From contig JADLGH010000003.1 in NCBI GenBank assembly GCA_020849425.1, positions 1 through 48,479 on the forward strand: 48,479 nucleotides of DNA, written 5' to 3'. The stretch is from Candidatus Dadabacteria bacterium. GTDB lineage: Bacteria; Desulfobacterota_D; UBA1144; Nemesobacterales; UBA2774. Below are positions 15,674-24,948 of the stretch, piece by piece; position 1 is the stretch's first letter, and the number at the start of each line of letters is the position of its first letter. The notes under the pieces are model-generated. The model worked only from the letters and a program-made list of their open reading frames with translations, was not told the DNA's origin and did not search any database. The position numbers were made by a program, and so were the translations under genes.

Positions 15674-18600
15674 CTAGAGAATCTCCTCCCAGAAAAGCGT
15701 CTGCGTTCGCGTGGGCAGCGGCGGGAGCTCCCACACGATAAACTGCGAGCCTCCCGCGACGGGGCCGCCGGTAAACGCGACCGACATCAGCACAGAGCCC
15801 CTCGCCCCGAACGTCAGCTGGGCCGGCGTTGGCATTCCCTCGGCCACGGTAACCCCGGCGGCGACGCTCTGCTGGGCGCTCGACCCTTTCAGTATATCAC
15901 TTTCCTTAACGCCGGGTATGCGTGAAAGCGCGGCGGATCCCGTGATGAAATCGAGTGCGAATATTCTTCCGAATCCCGTTCCGCCGCTGCAGGGGTCTTC
16001 CGATTCTATCTCGGGGGCATAGGTCGTGAATATGAGCACCCTGTTTATAACCACCGGCACGCCGAAGCCCTTCTCCCCGAGCTCTTCATCCCCGAGGTTA
16101 CTCGGGAATATGACCAGGAATTCGCCCTGGTCCGACTGGAAGCTGCCGCCCGACGACGAGACGAACTGCCCGTCCACGCCGGACTGCTCGCCCAGCTCTA
16201 TCACCTGCCCCGCCGAGACGAGGTAAGACGCCGTTTTTATGGTCTGTCCCCCCGCCGCCGTTCCGCCCGCCAGGAACGCGGGGATGTAATCGTCTATGAA
16301 GTTATAAAGCTTTCCGTATTTGAGAACGCTGCTCGGGTCCCTCCTGTCGCCCGTGGCGAATATCACGTGACGCCTGCCGAGGTCGTCGAGAACGATAGTA
16401 GGCGCGAAATAAATCGGTTCGAGATCCCGGCTCGGTACGGCGGGGCTGTTCCCGGCATCGAAACACTCGGCATCCGTATTCGCGCAAAACGCTACCTGCC
16501 CCGACCAGTCTTCGGCCACTATCGACACGTTCCCCGAAGGGCCGCTTTCGGCTATGCTCCCGTCCACCTCTATCGGCATCGAAACGTCGAACCTCCACAT
16601 ACGCCCGCATGTATCCCCGAAGTAGGCGAGGTCCGTGTAGCCGTCCGAGTTTATATCCACCGACGCGACCCTGCTCGGAACGTCACAAACCATGTCGCCC
16701 ACGTTGGGAAGCGCCGAGCCGCCCGAGGGGATCGGATTCGTGGGATGGAACTTGAATATCTCCTTACCCGTGCTTATATCGACGACGACGAAAGCGTTAC
16801 CGAATTCGACGCCGTCGCTCGGGTCCGTATCCGTTGGATCGAGGCCGCCTCCGACGAACATCACCCACCTGTCTACGAGAGCCGAATCCTCGTCGTCCGT
16901 AACCCTGAGCCTTATCCTGCCCATGGACGGGGTAGACCACGTGTTGCCGAAGTCGCGGTCGAACAGGGTCCACATGTGCTTCGGGTATTCGAGAGTATCC
17001 CCTCCGCCCTTTATATGCTCGTCCAGCGAGTCCGCGCCGCCGCAGTCCTCGCCGCAGGCCGGGTTCGTAACGTCGAGCGCGATGTAGGCCCCGCCGCCGT
17101 TTTGAGAGCCGGCGAGCAGCACGGTATGCCACTCCCTTCCGCAGACGTCTATCTCCCCGTCGGCCGTGGATACCGATTCCTCGCACTCCCCGGGAGAATC
17201 TTCCGTCAGGGATATGCCGTTCGGGGAGCCGTCTATGAACACGTCCCCGATGACGGGCGACCCGTCCGCGAAAGACCTTTGCGTAAAGTTATCGAGGACG
17301 AATGTTTTGAAGTCCCCTGTCCTGTAATCGGGCGGAGGCGGAGAGCCGAATATCATTTCCGCGGGAGAGCTCGCAAGGCTCGTCGGTGTGGCGAGGGAAT
17401 CCGCGAGGAATGTCGGCACCGTAACGCCGAAGAGCTCGTATCCCGTTCCTTCGCTGAAGAAGGGGTATTCCTCCACCTTCAGCGTAAATGGATTCGTCTT
17501 TTCACCCGGCCCCGCGCCCTCGGCGTTCGGATCCTTGAACTCCCCGGCGTGGAACGCGTGGACAAATCCGTCGTTCGCCCCTACGTACACCACTGCGGAG
17601 CGGTCCCTGAACTTGACAGCGAATGCCTGATAGCCCGCGTCGAAGAAGAGCGGCGACGGCGAGCCCACTACAACCGGGTTCGAATGGAAGATGTCTCCGA
17701 GACGGACCGAGCACGTGGTCAGCTCCCCGAAGCTGCCGTCGTTGTTTTTATCCTCCGGGTCGGGGCAGTTATACCCCATGGATGTAAACGGGTCGGCCCC
17801 GCCCGTCTGCGACGGCGCCGCTCCGAGCGAAGGCTCGCCCATGGGGTCAGACACAGTCGGGATTTCGGTATTGCCGACGAGGAAGTCTACGATCTCGTCC
17901 CTCATGCATTCCTTTACGCACGTCCGGCAATCGTCGGTCGTAACGTCCGAGCAGCTGAATATGGCCGTAGAGCCCTGGCACTGCGTCGAGCTCCCGCCGG
18001 CCGGTACGCAGTATTCGGGTATGGGGTCCGTAACGTCCGCGTCACTGATACCGAACTGCCCGGGCTCCAGCGGGTCGTCGGGATCGTCGAACGGAACCAG
18101 CGGTCCCTTGTAGAGAATCGAGTTCGCCGTGATGAGATAATCGCTTCCGCCGAAAGGCGGGTCTGCTGCCCCGTCTTCGGGAATGAGGTCGGGGGACCTC
18201 ACCGTCAATAGATTCCTGGGCGAATCGACGATGTTCCGTTCGGTGAGTCTTTTACCCGCCTCCCAGAAAAACTGCTTCGCGTTATTGTTCAGCGTGCCGT
18301 CCTCGTCGAAGACCGCGAGGCTCCTGACGACCGATTCGCTTTCCAGGTCGGACCCTGCCGGGGGCTTTCTGATAACTTCTTTACTGCCCGGGTTTCCGGG
18401 AACGTCCACGAAGCCGAACAGGGCCAGGCGCCCCTGCCAGAACCTTCTGGTAGTTATCGGCGTCAATATGGACATGAATATCCTGTCCCTGAGCGCGACG
18501 GCGGTAGAGGACTGCGGGGCCGTCGGCGAAACGCCCGACGTGCTGTACACGTTTATAGTGCCGGCGATGTCTTTAAGGGCCTTACTGAGCTCCTCGGCGC

Positions 18601-20533
18601 TGTCGACGAAGAAAGCGAAATTTTCGAGCCGCTCGTCCGTGGAATTGAAAGGGGCCCCGGAATCGAAAAAGTTATTATTGAAAATGTTAACGTTCTGAAA
18701 CGAGCACTGACCGTTCTCCCTCCTCTCGGAGGACGTGTTCTTACATCCCTGGAGCTGTGCGAAACCGGGACTCGTATCTATATACCTGGCCTGGGCGAGG
18801 TCTTTATATATCTGGAAGCTCTCCCCCTGCGGGAATACGTCCGGGTTGTTTATATTGACCGAGCTCACCACCTCCTTGCCGTCCGGCCCCGTGTGCTGAA
18901 TGATTCCCTGGGTATGCGTACCCCCGACGAGGGCCATGGCGTTCAGCGTCCTCCTGGCCTCGGGGTTCTTTATACCTATCCCGATAACGAACACGAGCAC
19001 CTCTTTCGGCTCCCCGCGGAGGGGATTCCTCGCGTAATGCGTCCTCAGGTTGCTGACGGCCTGTATAGAGCTCCTCCGGTTCGCGTTGGTGGTGAGGCTG
19101 CCGGATGTCTGCCCGCTTCCGGACGGCCCGCTCGACTGCCCCGCGCATGTATCCTCGCCGTCCGTGACAACTATCACGAACTGCGGCCTGCAGCCTATCG
19201 CCGGGTCGGTCTGAAGGTCGGATTTAAAGGCGTAAATTGCGTCGTTGACTATCGTGTTGCCGCCCGACGTGTTCGACCCGCTGTTATCGTCGAACCCGAG
19301 AACCCACGCTAGCGGCGTGCCTCCGCTGGCGCGCTCCTTTCTGAAAAAATCCCACGTCTCTCTTATATTCTTTCCCGGCTCCGAGAACGGCTTGTCCAAA
19401 AGCCTGAACGTGCTCGACGAAGTACAGGAATTCCACCTGCCGGCTCCGGAATACTGGAGCGCGCGGAGCCTGACGCCCAGCTCCTCGGCGTCTTCGATCG
19501 TAAGCTCGTCTATGAGCTTCGTATCCGCGCCGCCGGTTATGGGCAGGAGACGCGGCGATCCCGTGCTTTCCTCCCTCGCGATCCTCCTCACGTTCCTGAA
19601 GGGCGTATACATGTAGTCGCGGCAGGTTATCGAGCCGCTCACCCCGTTGAAGAGCATCGAGGGATCGTCGCACATCTTGTCCGCGAGCGAATCGTCGGCG
19701 TCGAGAAAATCGAACAGCACGCTGTGGAGCATGTCCACACGGCTGCTCCCGAACTGCGGCGCGCCGGTGCAATTTTCCTCGCCGGAATTGGCGCAGTTTT
19801 GCGTTTGGTTTTTGGTGATGGCCTGTACCGCCCGCATACAGCTTTTGAGGTTGTTGTATTCAGTCGAGGTATCGCACGCCCTGGTGTTACCGCTGCCGCT
19901 CGCATTGCAATACACGGAAGCGCACTGCGTGAACCCGGCCTGCGCGTCCATGGCGGCGGCGGCCTCGGCGTATTCGTTTCCGCTGCAGTCGTTTATCGTT
20001 TCCGTCAGGTTGCCGTTGTTATTTCCGCAGAGCTGATCGTAAATTACACTCATCTGGTAACTCGACAGCCCCGCCGCCCCGCCGCCCGGAGGGCTCTCTA
20101 TACAGCTCACGAAGTTGAGCATTTCATCACGGTTCGAGACTATGCCGCTCCCGCCCGCGTTCCGCGACCCGCATACCGACACGCCGGCCACGTTTTCGAT
20201 ACAGTGCGCCGCCAGCCTCCTTCCTTCGGTGCTGTTGGTCGAATAGATATCCTCGCAATCCTCTATTACGCCTTCGTCGTTATCCTCGTCCCAGTTTCCG
20301 GCCTGAGTGCCGGCCCAGCCCCTCAGCATCGAGCCCGAATAGTCCGTTATGATGAGCACGTTCGGCTCGCCGCCGACTATCTGGGATATGATGATGTTGA
20401 GGTCTTCCACCTCGTTCTTCCTCACAGGCTCGCCCTGCGCCCCCGTAACCAGGAGCAGGAGCAAAACGAGGCTGAGCGCCTTTACCCTGTGCATCATGAG
20501 TGCAGGTTTTATATTTCGTATCCTTTTCGCCAT
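15674..20533 (-). CDS. pilY1: PilY1-like type IV pilus tip adhesin
   Basis: Very large (1619 residues) exported protein. It has a signal sequence (hydrophobic stretch at about 18-33), then a von Willebrand A-like region starting with the MIDAS motif DYSGSM near residue 64 and continuing with VVTDGEDTCAG near 430. The C-terminal half is the PilY1 beta-propeller, with VVYVGANDGFVHAFHAGE and a calcium site DINSDGYTDLAYFGD near 1340. Cysteines are numerous and probably form disulfides. PilY1 controls pilus extension/retraction and surface sensing. All key motifs are intact. A second start at the MMHRVKAL methionines is possible. Confidence 0.94.
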   Translation of the reverse strand: MAKRIRNIKPALMMHRVKALSLVLLLLLVTGAQGEPVRKNEVEDLNIIISQIVGGEPNVLIITDYSGSMLRGWAGTQAGNWDEDNDEGVIEDCEDIYSTNSTEGRRLAAHCIENVAGVSVCGSRNAGGSGIVSNRDEMLNFVSCIESPPGGGAAGLSSYQMSVIYDQLCGNNNGNLTETINDCSGNEYAEAAAAMDAQAGFTQCASVYCNASGSGNTRACDTSTEYNNLKSCMRAVQAITKNQTQNCANSGEENCTGAPQFGSSRVDMLHSVLFDFLDADDSLADKMCDDPSMLFNGVSGSITCRDYMYTPFRNVRRIAREESTGSPRLLPITGGADTKLIDELTIEDAEELGVRLRALQYSGAGRWNSCTSSSTFRLLDKPFSEPGKNIRETWDFFRKERASGGTPLAWVLGFDDNSGSNTSGGNTIVNDAIYAFKSDLQTDPAIGCRPQFVIVVTDGEDTCAGQSSGPSGSGQTSGSLTTNANRRSSIQAVSNLRTHYARNPLRGEPKEVLVFVIGIGIKNPEARRTLNAMALVGGTHTQGIIQHTGPDGKEVVSSVNINNPDVFPQGESFQIYKDLAQARYIDTSPGFAQLQGCKNTSSERRENGQCSFQNVNIFNNNFFDSGAPFNSTDERLENFAFFVDSAEELSKALKDIAGTINVYSTSGVSPTAPQSSTAVALRDRIFMSILTPITTRRFWQGRLALFGFVDVPGNPGSKEVIRKPPAGSDLESESVVRSLAVFDEDGTLNNNAKQFFWEAGKRLTERNIVDSPRNLLTVRSPDLIPEDGAADPPFGGSDYLITANSILYKGPLVPFDDPDDPLEPGQFGISDADVTDPIPEYCVPAGGSSTQCQGSTAIFSCSDVTTDDCRTCVKECMRDEIVDFLVGNTEIPTVSDPMGEPSLGAAPSQTGGADPFTSMGYNCPDPEDKNNDGSFGELTTCSVRLGDIFHSNPVVVGSPSPLFFDAGYQAFAVKFRDRSAVVYVGANDGFVHAFHAGEFKDPNAEGAGPGEKTNPFTLKVEEYPFFSEGTGYELFGVTVPTFLADSLATPTSLASSPAEMIFGSPPPPDYRTGDFKTFVLDNFTQRSFADGSPVIGDVFIDGSPNGISLTEDSPGECEESVSTADGEIDVCGREWHTVLLAGSQNGGGAYIALDVTNPACGEDCGGADSLDEHIKGGGDTLEYPKHMWTLFDRDFGNTWSTPSMGRIRLRVTDDEDSALVDRWVMFVGGGLDPTDTDPSDGVEFGNAFVVVDISTGKEIFKFHPTNPIPSGGSALPNVGDMVCDVPSRVASVDINSDGYTDLAYFGDTCGRMWRFDVSMPIEVDGSIAESGPSGNVSIVAEDWSGQVAFCANTDAECFDAGNSPAVPSRDLEPIYFAPTIVLDDLGRRHVIFATGDRRDPSSVLKYGKLYNFIDDYIPAFLAGGTAAGGQTIKTASYLVSAGQVIELGEQSGVDGQFVSSSGGSFQSDQGEFLVIFPSNLGDEELGEKGFGVPVVINRVLIFTTYAPEIESEDPCSGGTGFGRIFALDFITGSAALSRIPGVKESDILKGSSAQQSVAAGVTVAEGMPTPAQLTFGARGSVLMSVAFTGGPVAGGSQFIVWELPPLPTRTQTLFWEEIL

Positions 20534-20569
20534 AAGCGGCAGTGCTCCTTCGGGCAGTCGATCATATCG

Positions 20570-21238
20570 TCATTGCGAATACATCTGGTTTGCGTTTCCG
20601 GGTATGAACGTTTCGAATCCGACCGCGACTTCCGTCCCGGTGTTGACGGAAGGATTCTCATCGTCCGGGTCCTTGTCCATCCTGTCCTTGCCGGTAACGA
20701 GGAACGTAACGGGAACGAGCCCGGCCCCGCCCGAGGCGCTCGTGGACATGCTCGTATTCTTGAGCGGCCTTTGAATCGTCTTCGTAATCGGCGGGATTTC
20801 TATCAGCTGCCCGCCGTCGTCGTCGAGCACCCTCGGCCCCGAGCGGCACCTCGCGCACGAGAGCGGATTGTCGTCCGTTCCGCAATCGCCTATATCCTCG
20901 TCGAGCACGAGAAGGTCTCTCGCGCCGCCGTCACCGAGGCTCACCGTGTCCTTGTTCTGTAAAAGGAAGTAAAGCACCTCTATACCCACCACTTCGAACC
21001 TGTTCCTTCCTAGCTGTATGCACCTTTCGGCCGCGAGAAAGGCCTCCTGGCCGCGTTTGTAGTTCGACATGGCCTGGTAATCGTTATTGGAGTTAAAAGA
21101 AACCGTCGTGGCGATTACGGACATCACGAGCAGCATTATAAGCGCCAGTATGAGCGCTATCCCTCCTTCGTCTTTTATGGAGGGCATGCCGCGCCCGTGT
21201 GAAGAAATCCTTTTCCCCGGTTTTATCGTCTGGCTCAA
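20570..21238 (-). CDS. pilX: PilX-like minor pilin
   Basis: The 222-residue protein has a short basic N-terminus then EGGIALILALIMLLVMSVIATTVSF, the PilX N-terminal membrane helix (cleavage after the GG). A region with CGTDDNPLSCARCRSG carries paired cysteines. The TTG at 21238 is preferred over the ATG at 21187 because AAGGAGAGG stands before it at a good distance. It follows pilW by 12 bp and precedes pilY1 by about 36 bp, the standard order. Confidence 0.87.
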   Translation of the reverse strand: MSQTIKPGKRISSHGRGMPSIKDEGGIALILALIMLLVMSVIATTVSFNSNNDYQAMSNYKRGQEAFLAAERCIQLGRNRFEVVGIEVLYFLLQNKDTVSLGDGGARDLLVLDEDIGDCGTDDNPLSCARCRSGPRVLDDDGGQLIEIPPITKTIQRPLKNTSMSTSASGGAGLVPVTFLVTGKDRMDKDPDDENPSVNTGTEVAVGFETFIPGNANQMYSQ

Positions 21239-21250
21239 TTCCGCCTCTCC

Positions 21251-22495
21251 TTAACCGAATTCCTCTCTCGCGTGGTTTCTCATGTATATCGTCGTCGAAA
21301 GGAGACGGTACGTGAACCCCTCTTCGGGCTCGTTGGTAACTCCGGAAGGCGATTCTACGGTCCTTTCCGGGACGTCGCCGATCGCGGGGATTACCTGCTT
21401 TACCTCCCCGCCCTGCATGGTGCGGGGCTTGGCCTTCGATTTAACGACCAGATAAATCTCGACGGAGCGAATGTCCTGCTCCCTCCCGATCAGGGCCGAA
21501 TCCTGAAAATCGGGGAATGCTCCGTTGAGCGCGGAGCGGGGCACGCCTATTTTCGTTATGCCGCCGTTCGCATCCTGAAGGTTGAAGACGAGCTGAAGAT
21601 CCGCTATCCCCGGGGCGTCGGGGCCCCCGGCTATGGGCCTGGCCTCGCCGCCGTTCTGATCGAGTAAAAGCGCCTTGTTCGCGAGATCGACGCTCAGGGT
21701 TTTTTCACCGACGAGAGTCATCTCGGACGGCATGGAAGAGAATGTCTGAAGGAATCCGTAATTGACCCCGTTCACCGTAACCCCGTTTACGAAATCCGAC
21801 ATGCCGCTGAATGTCTCCACCGGCAGATTGTGGACCAGGATGTCGCCGGCCGAATCTACGGTCGCCGTCTTCGCGGCCCCGTCCACCTCGGCCCTCATTA
21901 TCACGGAGCACTCCGTGCACCTCGAAGGATCGAGGTTGCAGTTAACCGTGTCGTCGGGACTGCAAAGGGCGGTACGCGAGCGGAATCCGAGTAGTATCTC
22001 GGCATCCTCTTCGGTCTCGCCTATAAGGGTGCTTCCGCCGCCGGGAAACCACTCGCTCGGCAAAAGAAGAACGAGCGGCTCGTTCTGCATGACCTGTATC
22101 AATCCCGGAACGGAAGGCAGGTATCCGCCGTCCTGTCCGCGCGTTATGTCCCACGTGTATATGGTGACGCAGTCAGGGGGCGAATCCGCCGAGCCCGCGT
22201 CGGACGTGTTTTCGGTGCAGGGATCGTTCCCGCCGCTCCCGCCGTTAAAGAACCGTATGGCGAAGCTCTTCCCCTGCCTCGCCCCGGCGTTCCTGATCTC
22301 GGACGCCAGAAAGTCGAGCGCGGACCTCGCCGTCTGGTCGACGTCTACCGCCTCCTTGGTCATCCTGAACTGCTTTTGCTGCTGGTTAAGGGCGACGGTC
22401 ATGCCCGTTATTATCAAAGCGAGGATAGAGACCGAGATCATGAGCTCGATCATCGTAAACCCTCTATCGCCGTTCTTTATTCGAGGTGTCGTCAT
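21251..22495 (-). CDS. pilW: PilW-like minor pilin
   Basis: The roughly 414-residue prepilin has the leader NGDRG cleaved before FTMIELMISVSIL, with Glu at +5, then a large soluble domain. FLASEIRNAGARQG near 90 is typical of PilW. Two ATGs are possible (22501 and 22495); the second is favoured because GTGAGGAA, overlapping the pilV stop, is eight bases from it. The coupling suggests joint translation with pilV. Confidence 0.88.
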   Translation of the reverse strand: MTTPRIKNGDRGFTMIELMISVSILALIITGMTVALNQQQKQFRMTKEAVDVDQTARSALDFLASEIRNAGARQGKSFAIRFFNGGSGGNDPCTENTSDAGSADSPPDCVTIYTWDITRGQDGGYLPSVPGLIQVMQNEPLVLLLPSEWFPGGGSTLIGETEEDAEILLGFRSRTALCSPDDTVNCNLDPSRCTECSVIMRAEVDGAAKTATVDSAGDILVHNLPVETFSGMSDFVNGVTVNGVNYGFLQTFSSMPSEMTLVGEKTLSVDLANKALLLDQNGGEARPIAGGPDAPGIADLQLVFNLQDANGGITKIGVPRSALNGAFPDFQDSALIGREQDIRSVEIYLVVKSKAKPRTMQGGEVKQVIPAIGDVPERTVESPSGVTNEPEEGFTYRLLSTTIYMRNHAREEFG

Positions 22496-22505
22496 ATTCA
22501 TTTCC

Positions 22506-23207
22506 TCACGGAACGTGCGGAACGTTCACGTTGTTCCAGGCCGGTATGAACTGGCTCCAGTCCTCCCCGTGGGCGCTGAAAACGAGGTTTTGTATCGCGA
22601 TCGTGTCTCTTATGGTAAGGTCCTGAAAACCGGTATCCGCAAACTGGTTTTTGGTCTTGACCGCATATGTAACGGTCAGGGTGGTAATATCCGGCTCCGC
22701 ACCCGTCCCTTCAACGGTTTCCGAGTCCACCCTCTTCACCACTATCATGGATTCGCTGTCCGCGGCGGCGGTGCAGATCGGGGCCTCCCGCGAGAAGCTC
22801 ACCTTACCGGGATCGAAGCTGTAGGGGTCTACCACTGCGCAGGACGTTATGGTAGGCGCGGCCGGGTCCGGGGTTACCTCCGCGAGCGGGTCGCAGGGGC
22901 ACATATCGCACATCCTGTCGGGGTTACCCGACATGCAGTGCTGGAGATGAGACTCGATCGGCCGCCCCGCCTGCGCCTCGACGAACGCTATGGAGTTGAG
23001 GAGATGAGCCCTTTTGACCTCCTCCATGTCACGGTCGGCTATGAACTGTATAACGTTGGTCGCGACGGTCCCCTGCTCGGCCCTCTGCTTTTGCCTGAGA
23101 GACAAATACTGCATCTGGGCCATGGCGAGGAAGCCGAGCGCCATTATGGATATGGCGATTATTATTTCGGTGAACGTGAAGCCGCGCTGGTTCCGTAATA
23201 AGGACAT
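22506..23207 (-). CDS. pilV: PilV-like minor pilin
   Basis: First gene of the minor pilin operon, 233 residues. Leader MSLLRNQRG is cleaved before FTFTEIIIAISIMALGFLAM, with the Glu at +5. The AxGFLAMAQMQ stretch is typical of PilV. A CDMCPCDPL cysteine cluster lies mid-protein. AGAAGG seven bases before the ATG serves as ribosome site. A consensus TATAAT on the minus strand at 23273-23278 is the likely promoter for the whole five-gene operon. Confidence 0.87.
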   Translation of the reverse strand: MSLLRNQRGFTFTEIIIAISIMALGFLAMAQMQYLSLRQKQRAEQGTVATNVIQFIADRDMEEVKRAHLLNSIAFVEAQAGRPIESHLQHCMSGNPDRMCDMCPCDPLAEVTPDPAAPTITSCAVVDPYSFDPGKVSFSREAPICTAAADSESMIVVKRVDSETVEGTGAEPDITTLTVTYAVKTKNQFADTGFQDLTIRDTIAIQNLVFSAHGEDWSQFIPAWNNVNVPHVP

Positions 23208-23272
23208 AGCTATACCTTCTGAATACTATGGCAATTATGATGCCACCACCATCATATACGCAACCGGTTCTA

Positions 23273-23278
23273 ATTATA
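23273..23278 (-). promoter_or_regulatory. -10 element of the minor pilin operon
   Basis: Consensus TATAAT on the minus strand, about 65 bp before the pilV ATG. No good -35 lies 17 bp upstream, suggesting an activator. About 40 bp further upstream is the dyad at 23319-23331. Confidence 0.4.
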
Positions 23279-23318
23279 GATTTATTTTCCGGGAAATGAG
23301 AAAATCGGCTGGCTCAAA

Positions 23319-23331
23319 GGCAAAATTTGCC
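23319..23331. promoter_or_regulatory. Palindrome GGCAAA-A-TTTGCC upstream of the pilin operon
   Basis: Perfect 6+6 dyad about 40 bp upstream of the -10 and near a second one, TTGCGCAA (23336-23343). Its location suits an activator or repressor site. The regulator is unknown. Confidence 0.35.
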
Positions 23332-23412
23332 AGGATTGCGCAAATTCTTGCATATATCGAGCAGGCCATTACGGCCGAGGTCACACGTCGGAGCGTCCGG
23401 CAAAGGAGGCGG

Positions 23413-24948
23413 TTAGCCCTTCTCTCCGTACCTCGGGAAGAGGCCCGCGCCTTTTTCCACCTTTAATCCCGGCTCGACTATGCCCCACGAGCGGGCGGCT
23501 TCGAGGCTCGGCTTCATCCCGCCGAGGCCGAGGCGTTTAAGTATCTCGCCCGACGTCCGCGGCATGAACGGGTGTACGAATATCGAGACGACTGCGATGG
23601 ACTGGGCCACGGTCCATAGGACCGTATCGAGCCTCTCGTCCTTCCCTTCCTTGGCGAGGGTCCACGGCGCCTCGTCGTCGACGTATCTGTTGACGAGGGC
23701 AATGTAGTCCCACACGGCCGAAAGGGCCTTGTGAAACGCTATCTCGTCCATGGCCTTTTCGACCTGCTCCGAAAGCTCGATAGCCCCTTTCTTTATATCG
23801 TCGTCGGCAGGGAGCGGCTCGCCCGGGGCGGGGACGCTCCCCCCCCTGTACCTCTCTATCATGCCGAGGGTCCTGCTTACGAGGTTCCCGAGCCCGTTCG
23901 CGAGCTCGCCGTTCACCCTCGATACTATGGCGCTCTTCGAAAAATCGCCGTCCTGCCCGAAGGGGATTTCACGGAGGAGGAAATACCTGAACACGTCCGG
24001 GCCGAATTCCTCGGCGACCTGGTAGGGATCGACGACGTTTCCGCCCGACTTCGACATCTTCTCACCCTCGACGGTCCACCACCCGTGGGCGAACACCGCC
24101 CTCGGGAGAGGGAGCCCGGCCGACATCAGGAACGCCGGCCAGTATACGGCGTGGAAGCGGAGTATGTCCTTTCCGACGAGGTGCACGTCCGCGGGCCATA
24201 TGCGGGCGAACCTCTCCGGGTCGTCAGGGAAGCCGGCCGCCGTGATGTAATTCGTAAGTGCGTCGAACCACACGTATATGACGTGCCTCGGATTACCCGG
24301 GACGGGTATCCCCCAATTGAATGTAGTACGGCTGATGCTGAGGTCCTTGAGGCCGCCCTCGACGAACCTTGCGACCTCGTTCATGCGGTAGGACGGCTGG
24401 ACGAACTCCGGGTGCTTTTTGTAGTGATCGAGGAGCGCGCCGCCGTACTTAGACAGCCCGAAGAAGTAGCTCTCCTCCTTCACCTTCTCGACGTGCGGCC
24501 TCTTGTCCTCGGGGAGGCTCATTATCTCCTCGTACTGGAGATCGGTTATGTACGCCTCGTTCCGGACGTCGTACCATCCCTCGTACTCGCCGAGGTAAAT
24601 GTCCCCGGCCGCCTCTATCCTCTCGAATATCTCGACTACGGCCTTTTCGTGCCTCTTTTCGGTCGTCCGTATGAAATCGCTGTTCGTTATGTCGAGCGCC
24701 GGGGTGAGGTTCTCGAATCTCTTCACGACGCGGTCGGCGAGCTGTATAGGCGTCTCGCCCCGCGACTCGGCCGTCCTCTCTATCTTCTGCCCGTGCTCGT
24801 CCGTCCCCGTGAGAAAAAAGACGTCCTCGCCCTTGAGCCTCTTCCACCGGGCAATGGCGTCGGCCGCGATCGTCGTATAGGCGTGGCCGATGTGGGGCAC
24901 GTCGTTTACGTAGTATATAGGGGTCGTAACGTAAAAGGTCTTGGCCAT
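23413..24948 (-). CDS. metG: Methionine--tRNA ligase
   Basis: Class I synthetase of 511 residues. HIGH motif PHIGHAY near residue 19, TGTDEHGQKI near 47, WFDALTNYI near 228 and KMSKS in GEKMSKSGGNVVDPYQ near 300. The CP1 zinc-knuckle cysteines are missing (WYDVRNEAYI where Cys is common), so it is the zinc-free form, and it lacks the C-terminal tRNA-binding/dimerisation domain. It begins immediately after the holB stop codon, so translation is coupled, and is the last gene of tmk-holB-metG. Confidence 0.97.
   Translation of the reverse strand: MAKTFYVTTPIYYVNDVPHIGHAYTTIAADAIARWKRLKGEDVFFLTGTDEHGQKIERTAESRGETPIQLADRVVKRFENLTPALDITNSDFIRTTEKRHEKAVVEIFERIEAAGDIYLGEYEGWYDVRNEAYITDLQYEEIMSLPEDKRPHVEKVKEESYFFGLSKYGGALLDHYKKHPEFVQPSYRMNEVARFVEGGLKDLSISRTTFNWGIPVPGNPRHVIYVWFDALTNYITAAGFPDDPERFARIWPADVHLVGKDILRFHAVYWPAFLMSAGLPLPRAVFAHGWWTVEGEKMSKSGGNVVDPYQVAEEFGPDVFRYFLLREIPFGQDGDFSKSAIVSRVNGELANGLGNLVSRTLGMIERYRGGSVPAPGEPLPADDDIKKGAIELSEQVEKAMDEIAFHKALSAVWDYIALVNRYVDDEAPWTLAKEGKDERLDTVLWTVAQSIAVVSIFVHPFMPRTSGEILKRLGLGGMKPSLEAARSWGIVEPGLKVEKGAGLFPRYGEKG

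Noticed and set aside
16367-18211. 614-residue plus-strand open frame opposite pilY1
   Set aside because: Shadow of pilY1 with Arg/Val/His-rich low-information composition and no family motifs.
23311-23345. Sigma-54-like TGGC...TTGC before pilV
   Set aside because: The spacing between TGGC and TTGC is five instead of seven bases in the correct orientation, so it does not meet the -24/-12 rule.
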